Origin: Ruminococcus difficilis
Lineage (GTDB): Bacteria > Bacillota_A > Clostridia > Oscillospirales > Acutalibacteraceae
Reading direction: 5' to 3'
DNA: 64,000 nucleotides
NCBI RefSeq assembly: GCF_016680995.1
Contig: NZ_JAEQMG010000163.1
Location: 138,383 to 202,382, forward strand
The notes beneath the pieces are model-generated. The model was not told the origin of the DNA. It did no database searches and saw nothing but the letters and a program-made list of their open reading frames with translations. Each line of letters opens with the position of its first letter. Position 1 is the stretch's first letter. Below, piece after piece: positions 8,593 to 17,331 of this stretch. Position numbers and translations under genes: made by a program.

Positions 8593-8621
8593 ATTATAAT
8601 TCTAAAAAAGCAATATGTCAA
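8593..8621 (-). promoter_or_regulatory. Consensus sigma-A promoter of the FnIII/C39 gene
   Basis: On the minus strand TTGACA (8621-8616), exact 17-nt spacer, TATAAT (8598-8593): a perfect consensus. The leader of about 70 nt contains the palindrome CACAGT-tcc-ACTGTG near 8559-8573. Confidence 0.85.
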
Positions 8622-8640
8622 CAACAAGAGAATTACATAT

Positions 8641-8669
8641 TTGCAATATTCTGCCTATTATGGTAGAAT
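8641..8669 (+). promoter_or_regulatory. Sigma-A promoter of the DUF3783/lipoprotein genes
   Basis: TTGCAA (8641-8646), 17-nt spacer ending in TATGG, TAGAAT (8664-8669). It is divergent from the promoter at 8593-8621, with only 19 nt between the two -35 boxes. Confidence 0.75.
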
Positions 8670-8723
8670 AAGGCAAAGGTCGAAAAAACCAATCATAGGG
8701 TAATACATGTCGGAGGTAAAGCG

Positions 8724-9101
8724 ATGAGCGAAGTTTTGATCTATAATCTCCCTCCCGAAAAGGACGCAAAGGTGAAAATGCTGTGCCGAAAGTTCGGATT
8801 TGCTTCGCGCAGTATCGAGAGAGCCGAGTTCGGCTATACGCTCGGATATCTGCTGGGGCTCTCACAGGATGATTCCGTCAGGGACGGCGATGATTTTGAC
8901 GAAGAGATGCTCTATCTCGCGGATCTCAGAGGCGGTATGCTCAATCTCTTTCTCGATCAGCTCCGCCGCAAAAAGCTGAGCGTCCCGCTCAAGGCGATAC
9001 AAACCGATCGGAACACCGGCTTCACATCCCGTGAGCTGTACCGCGAGCTGTGCGCCGAAAGAGACGCCATCGCGAGGGGAACGACACAACATCAGGGGTA
9101 G
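8724..9101 (+). CDS. DUF3783 domain protein
   Basis: 125 residues, cytoplasmic, no membrane segment. The N-terminus (SEVLIYNLPPEKDAKVKMLC) and the C-terminal LSVPLKAIQTDRNTGFTSRELYREL fit the DUF3783 family found across Clostridia; the family has no established function that I know of. A clear GGAGG lies before the ATG. The next gene, a lipoprotein, starts 29 nt downstream, so the two are probably co-transcribed from the promoter at 8641-8669. Confidence 0.75.
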   Translation: MSEVLIYNLPPEKDAKVKMLCRKFGFASRSIERAEFGYTLGYLLGLSQDDSVRDGDDFDEEMLYLADLRGGMLNLFLDQLRRKKLSVPLKAIQTDRNTGFTSRELYRELCAERDAIARGTTQHQG

Positions 9102-9130
9102 ATATCATGCGGAATACTCCGGAGGTTCAC

Positions 9131-10048
9131 ATGAAACGCTTTATACTTTTATTATTGGGCTGCCTGACCGCCTGCATCATTCTGGCAGGCTGCAGTGAAA
9201 AGCTCACACTCGATCAAACGCAGCTGGATATGACCGTCGGCGACAGCGCGGAGCTGTCCGCGGGAAAGGCGACGCGGGTGAGCTGGGAGAGCAATAACGA
9301 CGCGGTCGCCACCGTCAACGGCGGCGAGGTCAACGCCAAATCAGCAGGAGAAGCAATCATCACCGCTTCTCTCGAAAACGGCGAGACCGCCACCTGCCGC
9401 GTCAAGGTCTCCGATAAGCTGATCAACGAGATCACCCTGAGCGCCACCGGCGTCCGTATCGAGGTCGGCAAAACGATCCAGCTGGAAGCTGCCTACAAGC
9501 CCGCCGACGCGTCGCATGTCGTGCTGAGCTGGGAGAGCAGTGACCCGAATATCGCGACCGTCAACAACGAGGGCTTTGTTACGGGCGTTTTTGCGGGCGT
9601 CACCACGATCACCTGCAAAAGCGATAATGGCGTCAAGGCGTCCTGCACCGTCAACGTCGGCAGCGCCTCACAGCCCACCGCTGCTCCCACCCATCCTCCC
9701 GCGGTCATCAAGCCGACAGAAACGACCGCCGCGCCGAAAAGCACCGATCCTGCCGCAAGCAGTCAGTCGGGTTCCTCCGGCGGCATGCTGTTCCCCGATT
9801 CTTCCACCCGTTATCTGACGAACGACGAGATCGCGGCGAAGATATACAGCATGAGCGGAACGCCCCTGTCAAACAGCTTCGGGCAGGACGCGGTCAATGA
9901 GATCTACGCAAGGCACGGCTTTGTCTTTCGCACCGCGTCGATCCGATCCTACTACGAAGCCCAGTCGTGGTATCATCCCGATCCGGGCTACGACGGCTCG
10001 CTCAGCGCGATCGAACAGTACAACGTCGGCTTGCTCAGTCAATACTGA
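9131..10048 (+). CDS. Lipoprotein with two Big2 Ig-like domains and a C-terminal YARHG domain
   Basis: 305 residues from the ATG at 9131, which has GGAGG 5 nt upstream and begins a lipoprotein signal (MKRFILLLLGCLTACIILAGC, lipobox LAGC, lipidated Cys at about 21). Upstream in-frame starts lack this context. Two bacterial Ig-like (Big2) domains follow: LTLDQTQLDMTVGDSAEL...WESNNDAVATVNGGEV...GEAIITA and ITLSATGVRIEVGKTIQL...WESSDPNIATVN...G.TTIT. A Pro/Thr/Ser-rich linker (about 185-230) leads to a YARHG domain with NEIYARHGFVF and a later SWYHPDPGY. It is predicted to sit on the outer face of the membrane. YARHG domains are common on extracellular proteins but their biochemical role is unclear. 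Confidence 0.88.
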   Translation: MKRFILLLLGCLTACIILAGCSEKLTLDQTQLDMTVGDSAELSAGKATRVSWESNNDAVATVNGGEVNAKSAGEAIITASLENGETATCRVKVSDKLINEITLSATGVRIEVGKTIQLEAAYKPADASHVVLSWESSDPNIATVNNEGFVTGVFAGVTTITCKSDNGVKASCTVNVGSASQPTAAPTHPPAVIKPTETTAAPKSTDPAASSQSGSSGGMLFPDSSTRYLTNDEIAAKIYSMSGTPLSNSFGQDAVNEIYARHGFVFRTASIRSYYEAQSWYHPDPGYDGSLSAIEQYNVGLLSQY

Positions 10049-10144
10049 TAATTCATAATATGAAGAAGCATGATCGTCATATGTGACGGTCATGCTATTT
10101 TTTAATGAGCATGCTTTTATTTATAAAATGTTAATACATTCATC

Positions 10145-10173
10145 TTGTATTTGGTTTTTTATTAGTATATAAT
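10145..10173 (+). promoter_or_regulatory. Sigma-A promoter for the second FnIII protein
   Basis: TTGTAT (10145-10150), 17-nt spacer, TATAAT (10168-10173), about 30 nt before the ribosome binding site at 10194. Confidence 0.7.
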
Positions 10174-10202
10174 ACAATTATATTGACTCGGATTGGAGGA
10201 AT

Positions 10203-12329
10203 ATGATGAAAAGAAAAATCGTCAGCATCATTCTGACGCTTGCTCTCATCCTATCGGTCTGCGGGGTCGGCTGTATCGGCGCGTCCGCCGCGGATGACGT
10301 CGCCACGATCACGGTAGGCAACAAGACCATCACCGCGAAGGTAGGAGAGTACATCGAATACAGCATTGCGTTCCGTACCACGGGCGACAGTATCACAACG
10401 GCACAGGTCGAGCTTCCGATCGACTTTTCGGCGTTCAGCGGCTACAGTCAGGACGAGATCGCGACCCACATTCAGCGGATCGCGCCCACGACGGCGAATT
10501 CTTCTGTCGTAAGACGCTTTGACACCCCCAACACCTTCGGAATCACCGGCTATGTCATGAACTTCGCCAACGCGAACGGCTACTCCTTCAACACCGAGAA
10601 GCCTGTGTTGAAGCTGATCTTCGGCGTTGAAAAGGCAGGCTCCTATCACCTCGCCGCAAAGGTCAGGTATGTGAACGACATCAATGACAATGTCGTCATC
10701 GACAACGACTACAACCGACACAACGCCCGCTTCAGCTATGTCGAAAGCGTCGACGAGGCGGAGCTGGAGACACCTCAGCCGAACGCCGCTACCTATGCGG
10801 GCGGCGTCAGGATCACATGGGATCCCGTACCGGGCGCCAAGCTCTACCGCGTCTATGTCAAAACAGAAAGCAGCGGATGGGCGAGGATCGCGGAGACCGG
10901 CGAGACCTCTTACATCGATCCCAATGTTGTTTCCGGCAAACGCTATACCTACACGGTGCGCTGTATGTCGGCGGACGGTTCCCGCTTTATCAGCGACTAT
11001 GACCGCGACGGCGCGTCGGCAGTATACTACACCGCTCCCATCCTGCGGCTGAGCAACGCCGAGGACGGTGTACAGATCAGCTGGGACGCTGTGCCTCAGG
11101 CGGATTCCTACCGCGTCTACTATCGCGGCAGTAACGGCTGGACAAAGCTCGTCGATACCGAGGACACCTCGACAGTCGATTACGACGTCGATTCCGGCAC
11201 ACGCTACACCTACACCATCCGCGCGATGGATGAAAACGGCGATCATCTGAGCTGGTTCTATCCGGACGGCTTCTCGATCACCTTCCTGTCCGCGCCCACA
11301 TTCAGCCTGTCCAACGCCGCCGACGGCGTACAGATCAGCTGGGATAAGGTCGAGGGCGCTGAGAATTATCGCATCTACTACTACGGCAGCCGCGGCTGGA
11401 CAAAGCTCGCCGAAACCACCAATAACGCCTTCATCGATACCGACGTCAGCTCCAACCACACCTACACCTACACCGTGCGCTGCATCAACAAGGAAGGCAC
11501 CGAATTCACCAGCGACTACCGCCCCGGCAAGAGCATCAAATACTATGCCGCGCCGAAGCTGACCCTCTCCAATGAAGAGGACGGCGTTCGGATCAGGTGG
11601 GACGCTGTCGCGGGCGCGTCCAAATACCGCGTTTACTACAAGGGCAGTAACGGCTGGACAAAGCTCGAGGATACCACCGGTACCTCTGTACTCGATACCG
11701 ACGTTGCCTCCGGCACCAACTACACCTATACCATCCGCGCGATGGATTCAGATAATAACCACCTGAGCTGGTACTATACCGACGGCTTCCGTATCCAGTT
11801 CATCCGTGCGCCTGAGTTCAGCGTTTCCAACGAGGCTGACGGCGTCAAGATCAGCTGGGACAAGGTAGGCGGCGCAAAGAAATATCGTATCTTCTACTAC
11901 GGCTCCAAGGGCTGGACAAGAATGGTCGATACGACAGAGACCTCTTATATCGACAAGGATGTTTCTTCCAACCACACCTACACCTACACCGTGCGCTGTA
12001 TCACCGAGGACGGCTCCGCGTATACCAGCGACTTCCGCTCCGGCAAAAGCGTCAAATATGTCGAAGCGCCCAAGCTGACGCTCTCCAACACCTCAAGCGG
12101 CGTGATGATCCGATGGAATTCCGTTGCGGGCGCTTCCAAATACCGCGTCTATTACAAGGGCAGAAACGGCTGGACAAAGCTCACCGATTCCACCGGCACC
12201 TCCTTTGTCGATACCGACGTCAAGGACGGCACGCCCTACACCTACACCATCCGCGCGATGGACGCGAACAACAATCACCTGAGCTGGTTCTACACCGACG
12301 GCTTTACCATCACCTATCATAAATCATAA
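10203..12329 (+). CDS. Secreted fibronectin-III repeat protein with a beta-sandwich N-terminal domain
   Basis: 708 residues. A signal peptide (to about residue 30, ending ASAADD) is followed by a beta-rich domain (about 32-180) beginning ATITVGNKTITAKVGEYIEYSI, resembling cohesin-like or adhesin domains; this is uncertain. Six FnIII modules fill residues about 190-708. Modules 2, 4 and 6 share TYTIRAMD..N.HLSWFY.DGF, while 3 and 5 share NHTYTYTVRCI...TSDYRPGKS, so the array is a repeated two-module unit. No enzymatic domain, dockerin or anchor is visible. Two adjacent ATGs occur; GGAGG lies 3 nt from the first and 6 from the second. Probably an adhesin or scaffold; ligand unknown. Confidence 0.85.
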   Translation: MMKRKIVSIILTLALILSVCGVGCIGASAADDVATITVGNKTITAKVGEYIEYSIAFRTTGDSITTAQVELPIDFSAFSGYSQDEIATHIQRIAPTTANSSVVRRFDTPNTFGITGYVMNFANANGYSFNTEKPVLKLIFGVEKAGSYHLAAKVRYVNDINDNVVIDNDYNRHNARFSYVESVDEAELETPQPNAATYAGGVRITWDPVPGAKLYRVYVKTESSGWARIAETGETSYIDPNVVSGKRYTYTVRCMSADGSRFISDYDRDGASAVYYTAPILRLSNAEDGVQISWDAVPQADSYRVYYRGSNGWTKLVDTEDTSTVDYDVDSGTRYTYTIRAMDENGDHLSWFYPDGFSITFLSAPTFSLSNAADGVQISWDKVEGAENYRIYYYGSRGWTKLAETTNNAFIDTDVSSNHTYTYTVRCINKEGTEFTSDYRPGKSIKYYAAPKLTLSNEEDGVRIRWDAVAGASKYRVYYKGSNGWTKLEDTTGTSVLDTDVASGTNYTYTIRAMDSDNNHLSWYYTDGFRIQFIRAPEFSVSNEADGVKISWDKVGGAKKYRIFYYGSKGWTRMVDTTETSYIDKDVSSNHTYTYTVRCITEDGSAYTSDFRSGKSVKYVEAPKLTLSNTSSGVMIRWNSVAGASKYRVYYKGRNGWTKLTDSTGTSFVDTDVKDGTPYTYTIRAMDANNNHLSWFYTDGFTITYHKS

Positions 12330-12340
12330 GCATCATAAAA

Positions 12341-12376
12341 AAGCACTTCCGATCACGTTTTCGGAAGTGCTTTATA
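12341..12376. terminator. Bidirectional terminator
   Basis: AAGCACTTCCGA and TCGGAAGTGCTT form a 12-bp stem with an 8-nt loop between convergent genes, T-rich on both sides. Confidence 0.88.
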
Positions 12377-12377
12377 T

Positions 12378-12938
12378 TTATCTGTTTCCCGCGCGCGCCA
12401 TGATCAGACCGCCGTTTTCCTTGAGCCAGCGATTCCAACGATCATACGCGGGATAGACCGCGTACACCCGCTCATAAAACCGCGCGCTGTGGTTCATCTC
12501 AAACAGGTGACACAGCTCGTGCACCACCACGCTGTCGAGCACCTCGGGCGGGGTGAGCAGCAAGAGGATGTTGAAGTTCAGATTCTTCTTTGCTGAGCAG
12601 CTGCCCCAGCGGGTCTTTTGACACCGCAGGGTGATCCTGCCGTAGTGAGCGTCCATGATCCGCGCGTAATACGCGACCCTCTCGGGGATGACCTTTTTTG
12701 CCATCTGCGCAAGCGCGCGCAGCTCTTCCTCAGTGAGCTTCGGCACAGCTTGCTCTGTCGCCTTGCGCTCCGCGATCTGACCGCGCTTTTTGATGATCCA
12801 CGCTTCGTGCTTTTTGACGAATTCATCCGCCTCACGCTTTGTCGTGCGTTTGGGAGCGCGGACGATCAGCTCGTCCCCTCTCACCTCCAGCGAGATCGTC
12901 TTTCGTTTTGATTTGATCAAGGTGTATGCAAAGTCCAT
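12378..12938 (-). CDS. YgjP-like (DUF45) zinc metallopeptidase family protein
   Basis: 186 residues. The C-terminal half carries TRWGSCSAKKNLNFN (about 113-127), then the zinc-binding VVHELCHLFEMNHSARF (HELCH plus downstream NHS), the hallmark of the YgjP/WLM-type family. No signal peptide, so it is probably cytoplasmic. Members are predicted M48-like metalloproteins of poorly defined role, often near genes for restriction or DNA processing, which is not the case here. The ATG at 12938 has only a weak AGAG site. It shares a terminator with the FnIII gene on the opposite strand. Confidence 0.88.
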   Translation of the reverse strand: MDFAYTLIKSKRKTISLEVRGDELIVRAPKRTTKREADEFVKKHEAWIIKKRGQIAERKATEQAVPKLTEEELRALAQMAKKVIPERVAYYARIMDAHYGRITLRCQKTRWGSCSAKKNLNFNILLLLTPPEVLDSVVVHELCHLFEMNHSARFYERVYAVYPAYDRWNRWLKENGGLIMARAGNR

Positions 12939-12991
12939 TTTCTCTATGAGCCTACCATGTGTTTATTCAAACAGAGCGTCACATTATCGAA

Positions 12992-14707
12992 TCAATCATA
13001 AAAGCGGGTTTCGCCAACCGGGAATGCTACTTCCATACGAGCCAGTTTGCGCTGTAAAATCGTCACATCCGGCAGAGCAAGATCGCCGCTGTGATTGATA
13101 TCGCAGCGCTGTCTCATCATATCGTCCATGCTGTGATCCATCCTTGCCAGGATCCGCTGCATTTTTGTGATATCCGGCGTACTGATGGCGTCGTCACCGT
13201 TGGCGTCGCCGAGCAGATATTGTTCTCTTATCTTGAAATGGATGGTTCTTGTATTATTGAAATAATGAGCTTCCGTTGTTTGATGCTCCGCGTTGAACGA
13301 GGCAGTGATGGTATAATCGCCGACCGGCATGCTGCTCTTGATGCTGTCCTTATTATACCGCAAGCCCGCGGAGGCGGGGATCCTCAGACCGTGGTTGATG
13401 AAGTTCTTTGTGTATATCTCGTTCCCATGCGAGTCCTTCACCGAGATCCGCAAAAAGATATCGCCGTAATAATCCGCCTTGGCGCCGTTCATCATATACG
13501 GCTGATAATAGATTGTCGTATCCGGCGCAAAGGTCGTGACGGTACTGTAATCGTCGGGATCATCCGTCAGAACAAACGGATCGAGTTCGATATCGGGGTC
13601 GTTGATCATATCCAATGTCGCGTCCGGATCGGTCTCATAGGGTATCTCCTCGCTGAACGGCATAACCGTGACCGCCGACGAGATCATGGCGGTCTGCTTG
13701 CTCGTGATATTGAACCGATAGGTATTGATCTCTTCCTGCTCCTCCGGCTCCAGCGTATATAAGCTCATCCTGTCATCCGCGTCGCGTCGGTCCGTATCTC
13801 CCTGTACGCTGTATTTATCAGAATCGGAATCCGTGATAAAAACGCTTTGATAGTACTGTTTTGATGTGTTCGGATATCGAACGTCGGTCACAAAGCCCCA
13901 GCAGGTGACCGCGTGACTGCCTTCATACCCTGTGCTGTTGTAGATGTCCACACTCAAAGATACGCCGTATCCGTTTTTCAGCCTGTCAAAGACGGCCGCC
14001 AACTGCGCGGCGCAGTTTTGACGCAGATTGATCTCTTCTGCCAGATCTCTGTAATTATACTGCGGCAGGAAGCTGCCGGTTCCTTCCCGGGGCTGAGAGA
14101 GTGTGTTCACGGAAATGCCGTTGATGAACCACCCTGTCGCGATCCTGACGTTGCCTCCTCTGTTCTCAAACGCGTCGATATAGGTCTCAAACAGATCGTC
14201 GGCACTGTCAAAGCCCGCCTGAGCCGCCCATCCCGTATAGGTCAGGATGTTAGCGGTAGAAGCCGCCCAGCACATATAATCGTCACCCTCCCGTGTCTTT
14301 TCCGCGTCGATAAAACCGAGGTTTCTCAGATCAAAATTTCCGCCCCCGGTATAGCTTTCGATGATCGCCTGACGGATCTCGCTGACATTGTCCCGCGTCA
14401 AACCGGTCAGATACACCTGACTGGTGCTTTCCGGTATCATAAACTCAGCGGTATAGTAGCCGCTTGTCGAGCCATCGCCCAGCGCGGCAGTCGCTGCGGG
14501 TTCTTTGACACGCACCACCTCGAGAAGCGGGTGACCGTTATCGACGATAGTATAGCTCTGTTCGTCGAGCGCGGCAGCTGCGTCCGCCTTATCGATATCG
14601 ATGACCTGTTCCGCTTCGGGCGCTTCCTGCGCAAAGACAGCGGTCGACGTCATCATGCTCATGATCAATAATATACTCAGTATGGCTGCGATCGGTTTTT
14701 TCATCAT
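12992..14707 (-). CDS. Secreted dockerin protein with a papain-like (IdeS/C39-like) cysteine peptidase domain
   Basis: 571 residues. Signal peptide to about residue 27 (TSTAVFAQ). Residues about 125-330 have a papain-fold pattern: Cys146 in DDYMCWAASTANILTYTGW, His265 in GSHAVTCWGF and Asp293/Asp295 in ITDSDSD. The spacing and flanks resemble IdeS/Mac-type immunoglobulin-cleaving peptidases and their relatives, but the family assignment is tentative. Residues about 385-495 look like a CARDB-type beta-sandwich (ADYYGDIFLRISVKD...YTITASFNAEHQTTEAHYFNN). Residues about 497-571 are a type I dockerin with two Ca-binding repeats (GDANGDDAISTPD, CDINHSGDLALPD). The dockerin implies docking to a cohesin scaffold outside the cell. 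ATGATG start with GGGAG upstream. Confidence 0.82.
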   Translation of the reverse strand: MMKKPIAAILSILLIMSMMTSTAVFAQEAPEAEQVIDIDKADAAAALDEQSYTIVDNGHPLLEVVRVKEPAATAALGDGSTSGYYTAEFMIPESTSQVYLTGLTRDNVSEIRQAIIESYTGGGNFDLRNLGFIDAEKTREGDDYMCWAASTANILTYTGWAAQAGFDSADDLFETYIDAFENRGGNVRIATGWFINGISVNTLSQPREGTGSFLPQYNYRDLAEEINLRQNCAAQLAAVFDRLKNGYGVSLSVDIYNSTGYEGSHAVTCWGFVTDVRYPNTSKQYYQSVFITDSDSDKYSVQGDTDRRDADDRMSLYTLEPEEQEEINTYRFNITSKQTAMISSAVTVMPFSEEIPYETDPDATLDMINDPDIELDPFVLTDDPDDYSTVTTFAPDTTIYYQPYMMNGAKADYYGDIFLRISVKDSHGNEIYTKNFINHGLRIPASAGLRYNKDSIKSSMPVGDYTITASFNAEHQTTEAHYFNNTRTIHFKIREQYLLGDANGDDAISTPDITKMQRILARMDHSMDDMMRQRCDINHSGDLALPDVTILQRKLARMEVAFPVGETRFYD

Positions 14708-14728
14708 GATCTCCCTGACAGAAGGTCA

Positions 14729-14753
14729 GCGGGACACTGCTTTGGTGCCCCGC
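14729..14753 (-). terminator. Hairpin downstream of pyk
   Basis: GCGGGaCAC pairs with GTGcCCCGC between pyk and the dockerin gene. There is no T-run on the minus strand, so it may not terminate; it also lies in the leader of the dockerin gene. Confidence 0.3.
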
Positions 14754-14780
14754 AATAGTTGTGGTATAGTGATGTAGTGA

Positions 14781-16214
14781 TTAAACGATACGGATGTTCA
14801 GCGTATCGGTGCCGGAGGTCGGTACGGTCTTGTTGGAGCTGATGATCACAACGGTATCGCCCTTCTCCACGATGCCGGTATGCAGCGCCTTTTCGACCGC
14901 CTGCAGGGTGATCTCATCAGAGGTTTTCTTCTCCTTGCCCAGTACCGGCACAACGCCCCAACTCAGGCACAGTTTGCAGCATACCTGCTCGCCGGTGACG
15001 ACCGCGATGATCGGGCACGACGGACGGCATCGAGCCATCGCGCGCGCCACAGCGCCGGTCTTGCTCTCGGCAATGATCGCCTTCGCGCCGATATTCTCGG
15101 CAACGGTCTTAGCCGCCTCACAGATATTCTCACGGAACGCGGTCATATCGGTCTGTGTCGCCGACGCGCCGCGCAGCAGCATCAAATTCTCGTATTTCTC
15201 CGCCTCGGTACAGATATCATTGAGCGCCGCGACCGACTCGACGGGATACATACCCGCCGCGCTCTCACCGGAGAGCATTACCGCCGAGGTGCCGTCATAT
15301 ACTGCGTTGGCAACGTCGGAGATCTCGGCACGGGTGGGTCGGATGTTGGTAGTCATGCTGTCCAGCATCTGGGTCGCGGTGATGACATATTTGCCCGCCA
15401 GCACACACTTGCGGATGATCATCTTCTGGATCTCGGGCAGCTTGATAAACGGAATCTCAACGCCCATATCGCCGCGGGCTACCATCACGCCGTTACTGAC
15501 CTCGATGATGCGGTCGATGTCGTCCACACCGCTCTGGTTCTCGATCTTACTGATGATCTCAACGTCCTCGCCGCCGAGGCTGTCGATATAGTCGCGCAGC
15601 TTAATGACGTCGTCCGCGGAACGGACAAAGGAAGCCGCGATCACGTTCACGCCCATCTTCAGACCGAACTCGATATCGGCACGGTCCCTCTGGCTGATAT
15701 ACGGCATATTGATCGAATAACCGGGGATATTGATGCTCTTGCGGTTCGACAGTCTGCCGCCGGTGAGGATGCGCGTGACGATGCAATCCTCCTCTACCGA
15801 TTCTACACGAGCGGAGATCTTGCCGTCATCGAAGAGGATCACTCTGCCGATGCTGGTATTATCGCGGCGGAAGATATCGATCAGCTTGGGATATGAGAGG
15901 GATACGCCCTCGTTATCACCGTGACCTTCACTGGAATACAGGCGGTATACCTGACCCTCCTCCAGGATCACAGCCCCTTCCGCAAAGGTGCCGACGCGGA
16001 TCTCGGGACCCTTGGTATCGAGCAGGAGCGCTACGGTTTTGCCGCTTTTGGCGATCGCTTTCTTCACGGTGTTGAAGCGCTTTGCCATCTCGTCATACTC
16101 GCCGTGTGACATATTGAAGCGCGCGACGTTCATGCCCGCGTCGATCATCTTTACCAAAGTGTCGACGTTATCGCACGCTGGACCGATCGTGCATACTATC
16201 TTAGTCATTCTCAT
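14781..16214 (-). CDS. pyk: Pyruvate kinase
   Basis: 477 residues, the length of pyruvate kinases without the extra C-terminal PEP-utiliser domain seen in Bacillus. Motifs: KIVCTIGPACDNVDTLVKMIDAGMNVARFNMSHG (split over the first 40 residues), LLLDTKGPEIRVG (about 64-76), ISKIENQSGVDDIDRI (about 220), VARGDMGVEIP (about 243), the MLDSM and ISDVANAVYDGTSAVMLSGESA region (about 280-320) with the active-site loop. It converts phosphoenolpyruvate plus ADP to pyruvate plus ATP, the last step of glycolysis. The ATG at 16214 is preceded by a G-rich site, with a promoter at 16259-16287. Confidence 0.97.
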   Translation of the reverse strand: MRMTKIVCTIGPACDNVDTLVKMIDAGMNVARFNMSHGEYDEMAKRFNTVKKAIAKSGKTVALLLDTKGPEIRVGTFAEGAVILEEGQVYRLYSSEGHGDNEGVSLSYPKLIDIFRRDNTSIGRVILFDDGKISARVESVEEDCIVTRILTGGRLSNRKSINIPGYSINMPYISQRDRADIEFGLKMGVNVIAASFVRSADDVIKLRDYIDSLGGEDVEIISKIENQSGVDDIDRIIEVSNGVMVARGDMGVEIPFIKLPEIQKMIIRKCVLAGKYVITATQMLDSMTTNIRPTRAEISDVANAVYDGTSAVMLSGESAAGMYPVESVAALNDICTEAEKYENLMLLRGASATQTDMTAFRENICEAAKTVAENIGAKAIIAESKTGAVARAMARCRPSCPIIAVVTGEQVCCKLCLSWGVVPVLGKEKKTSDEITLQAVEKALHTGIVEKGDTVVIISSNKTVPTSGTDTLNIRIV

Positions 16215-16258
16215 GATAAAACCCCCGATTATGTTGATAATGTTTATTCATTATCACT

Positions 16259-16287
16259 ATAATAACAGTAAAACGAGGGGAAGTAAA
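16259..16287 (-). promoter_or_regulatory. Candidate sigma-A promoter of pyk
   Basis: On the minus strand TTTACT (16287-16282), 17-nt spacer, TATTAT (16264-16259), about 45 nt upstream of the start codon. Confidence 0.6.
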
Positions 16288-16333
16288 GGGTTTTTTCTGT
16301 TTTTTGCGCGACAATCATCGGAATATAGCAGAA

Positions 16334-16369
16334 AAACGGAGGAAAACAGATCCATGTTCTCCTCCGTTT
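16334..16369 (-). terminator. Terminator of the DMT transporter gene
   Basis: AAACGGAGGA and TCCTCCGTTT flank an extended loop with extra pairing (AAAC/GTTC); a TTTTTC tract follows on the minus strand. Confidence 0.8.
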
Positions 16370-16373
16370 CAGA

Positions 16374-17285
16374 TTATCCTTGTTTTGATTTTTCCGGTCG
16401 GTTCACCAGAATGATACCGACAGCGGTGAGCAAAATACTCACCATATACAGCGGTTCAAAGACGCGATCCTCGCCGAGGATCACGTAGGACCACAGCGCG
16501 CCCGTGACGGGGATCAGCATATTGAACACCAAGATCTGACCCGCTTCATGCAGGACAAGCAGCGCCGTCCACAGCGTAAATGCCGCCGCGGAGACAAAGG
16601 CGAGGAACAGCACGATCCCGACGCTCTGCCATGTCAGCGGAAACCGCCCGCCCATGATCAGCGCGATCACGAGGATCAATGATCCTCCGAGGCCCAGTTG
16701 ATAGGCGGTGCTCTCATAGACGATCCCCTTGGATACGCGCTTGCCGACAAAGGAGCCTGCCGTATTGAGCAGCATGGAGATCAGCACCAAGCCCTCCCCC
16801 ATGAACGAAAAACCGTCTAGCGCGGTGTTGTTCACAAGGAAGATCCCCGTCATGCCGATCAGCACGCCGACGACCTTCCACACCGTCAGGTGTTCGTCCT
16901 TGAAGAACAGCGGCGCGAACAATACGGCAAAGAACGCCGAAGCCGCCGTGATGATCGAGGTCTTGGTCGCCGTGGTATTGGCGACACCGATGTAGTTGAG
17001 GATGTACATCAACCCGGTCTGCAAAAAGCCGTACAGCAGCACGCCGCCGATGCGATCGCGCGGGATGACGGGCACGCGGCGATTTTTGCACCATGTAAAG
17101 ACGAACACCATCAGTCCCGCCAGCACAAAACGCACGCCCGCGAACATCAGCTTATCCGCGACCGAGGTGATCGCCATCACCTGATATCCGTATTTGATAA
17201 CAGGGTACGCCGACCCCCACAGCACGGTACACAGCACCGCCGCGAGCATCGCGACCCACTTTCGTTTCAATAGATTTTGTATCAT
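16374..17285 (-). CDS. DMT-superfamily (EamA) transporter
   Basis: 303 residues with about ten hydrophobic segments arranged as two EamA repeats (about 12-150 and 160-300). The first repeat begins LAAVLCTVLWGSAYPVIKYGYQ, the second contains GEGLVLISMLLNTAGSFVGKR and ends VTGALWSYVILGED...VGIILVNRPEK, all typical of drug/metabolite exporters. Substrate cannot be read from sequence. The start ATG at 17285 lacks a strong ribosome binding site. It lies downstream of citrate synthase on the same strand but is separated by a terminator and a family B repeat, so it is probably transcribed independently. Confidence 0.9.
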   Translation of the reverse strand: MIQNLLKRKWVAMLAAVLCTVLWGSAYPVIKYGYQVMAITSVADKLMFAGVRFVLAGLMVFVFTWCKNRRVPVIPRDRIGGVLLYGFLQTGLMYILNYIGVANTTATKTSIITAASAFFAVLFAPLFFKDEHLTVWKVVGVLIGMTGIFLVNNTALDGFSFMGEGLVLISMLLNTAGSFVGKRVSKGIVYESTAYQLGLGGSLILVIALIMGGRFPLTWQSVGIVLFLAFVSAAAFTLWTALLVLHEAGQILVFNMLIPVTGALWSYVILGEDRVFEPLYMVSILLTAVGIILVNRPEKSKQG

Positions 17286-17331
17286 TTAAGTGATTCCGAA
17301 TAAATTGTTTGAGAGTGTGAGGATTTGAACA

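Noticed and set aside
10251..11459. A 402-codon minus-strand frame antisense to the second FnIII protein
   Set aside because: Shadow of repeated FnIII codons; no motif.
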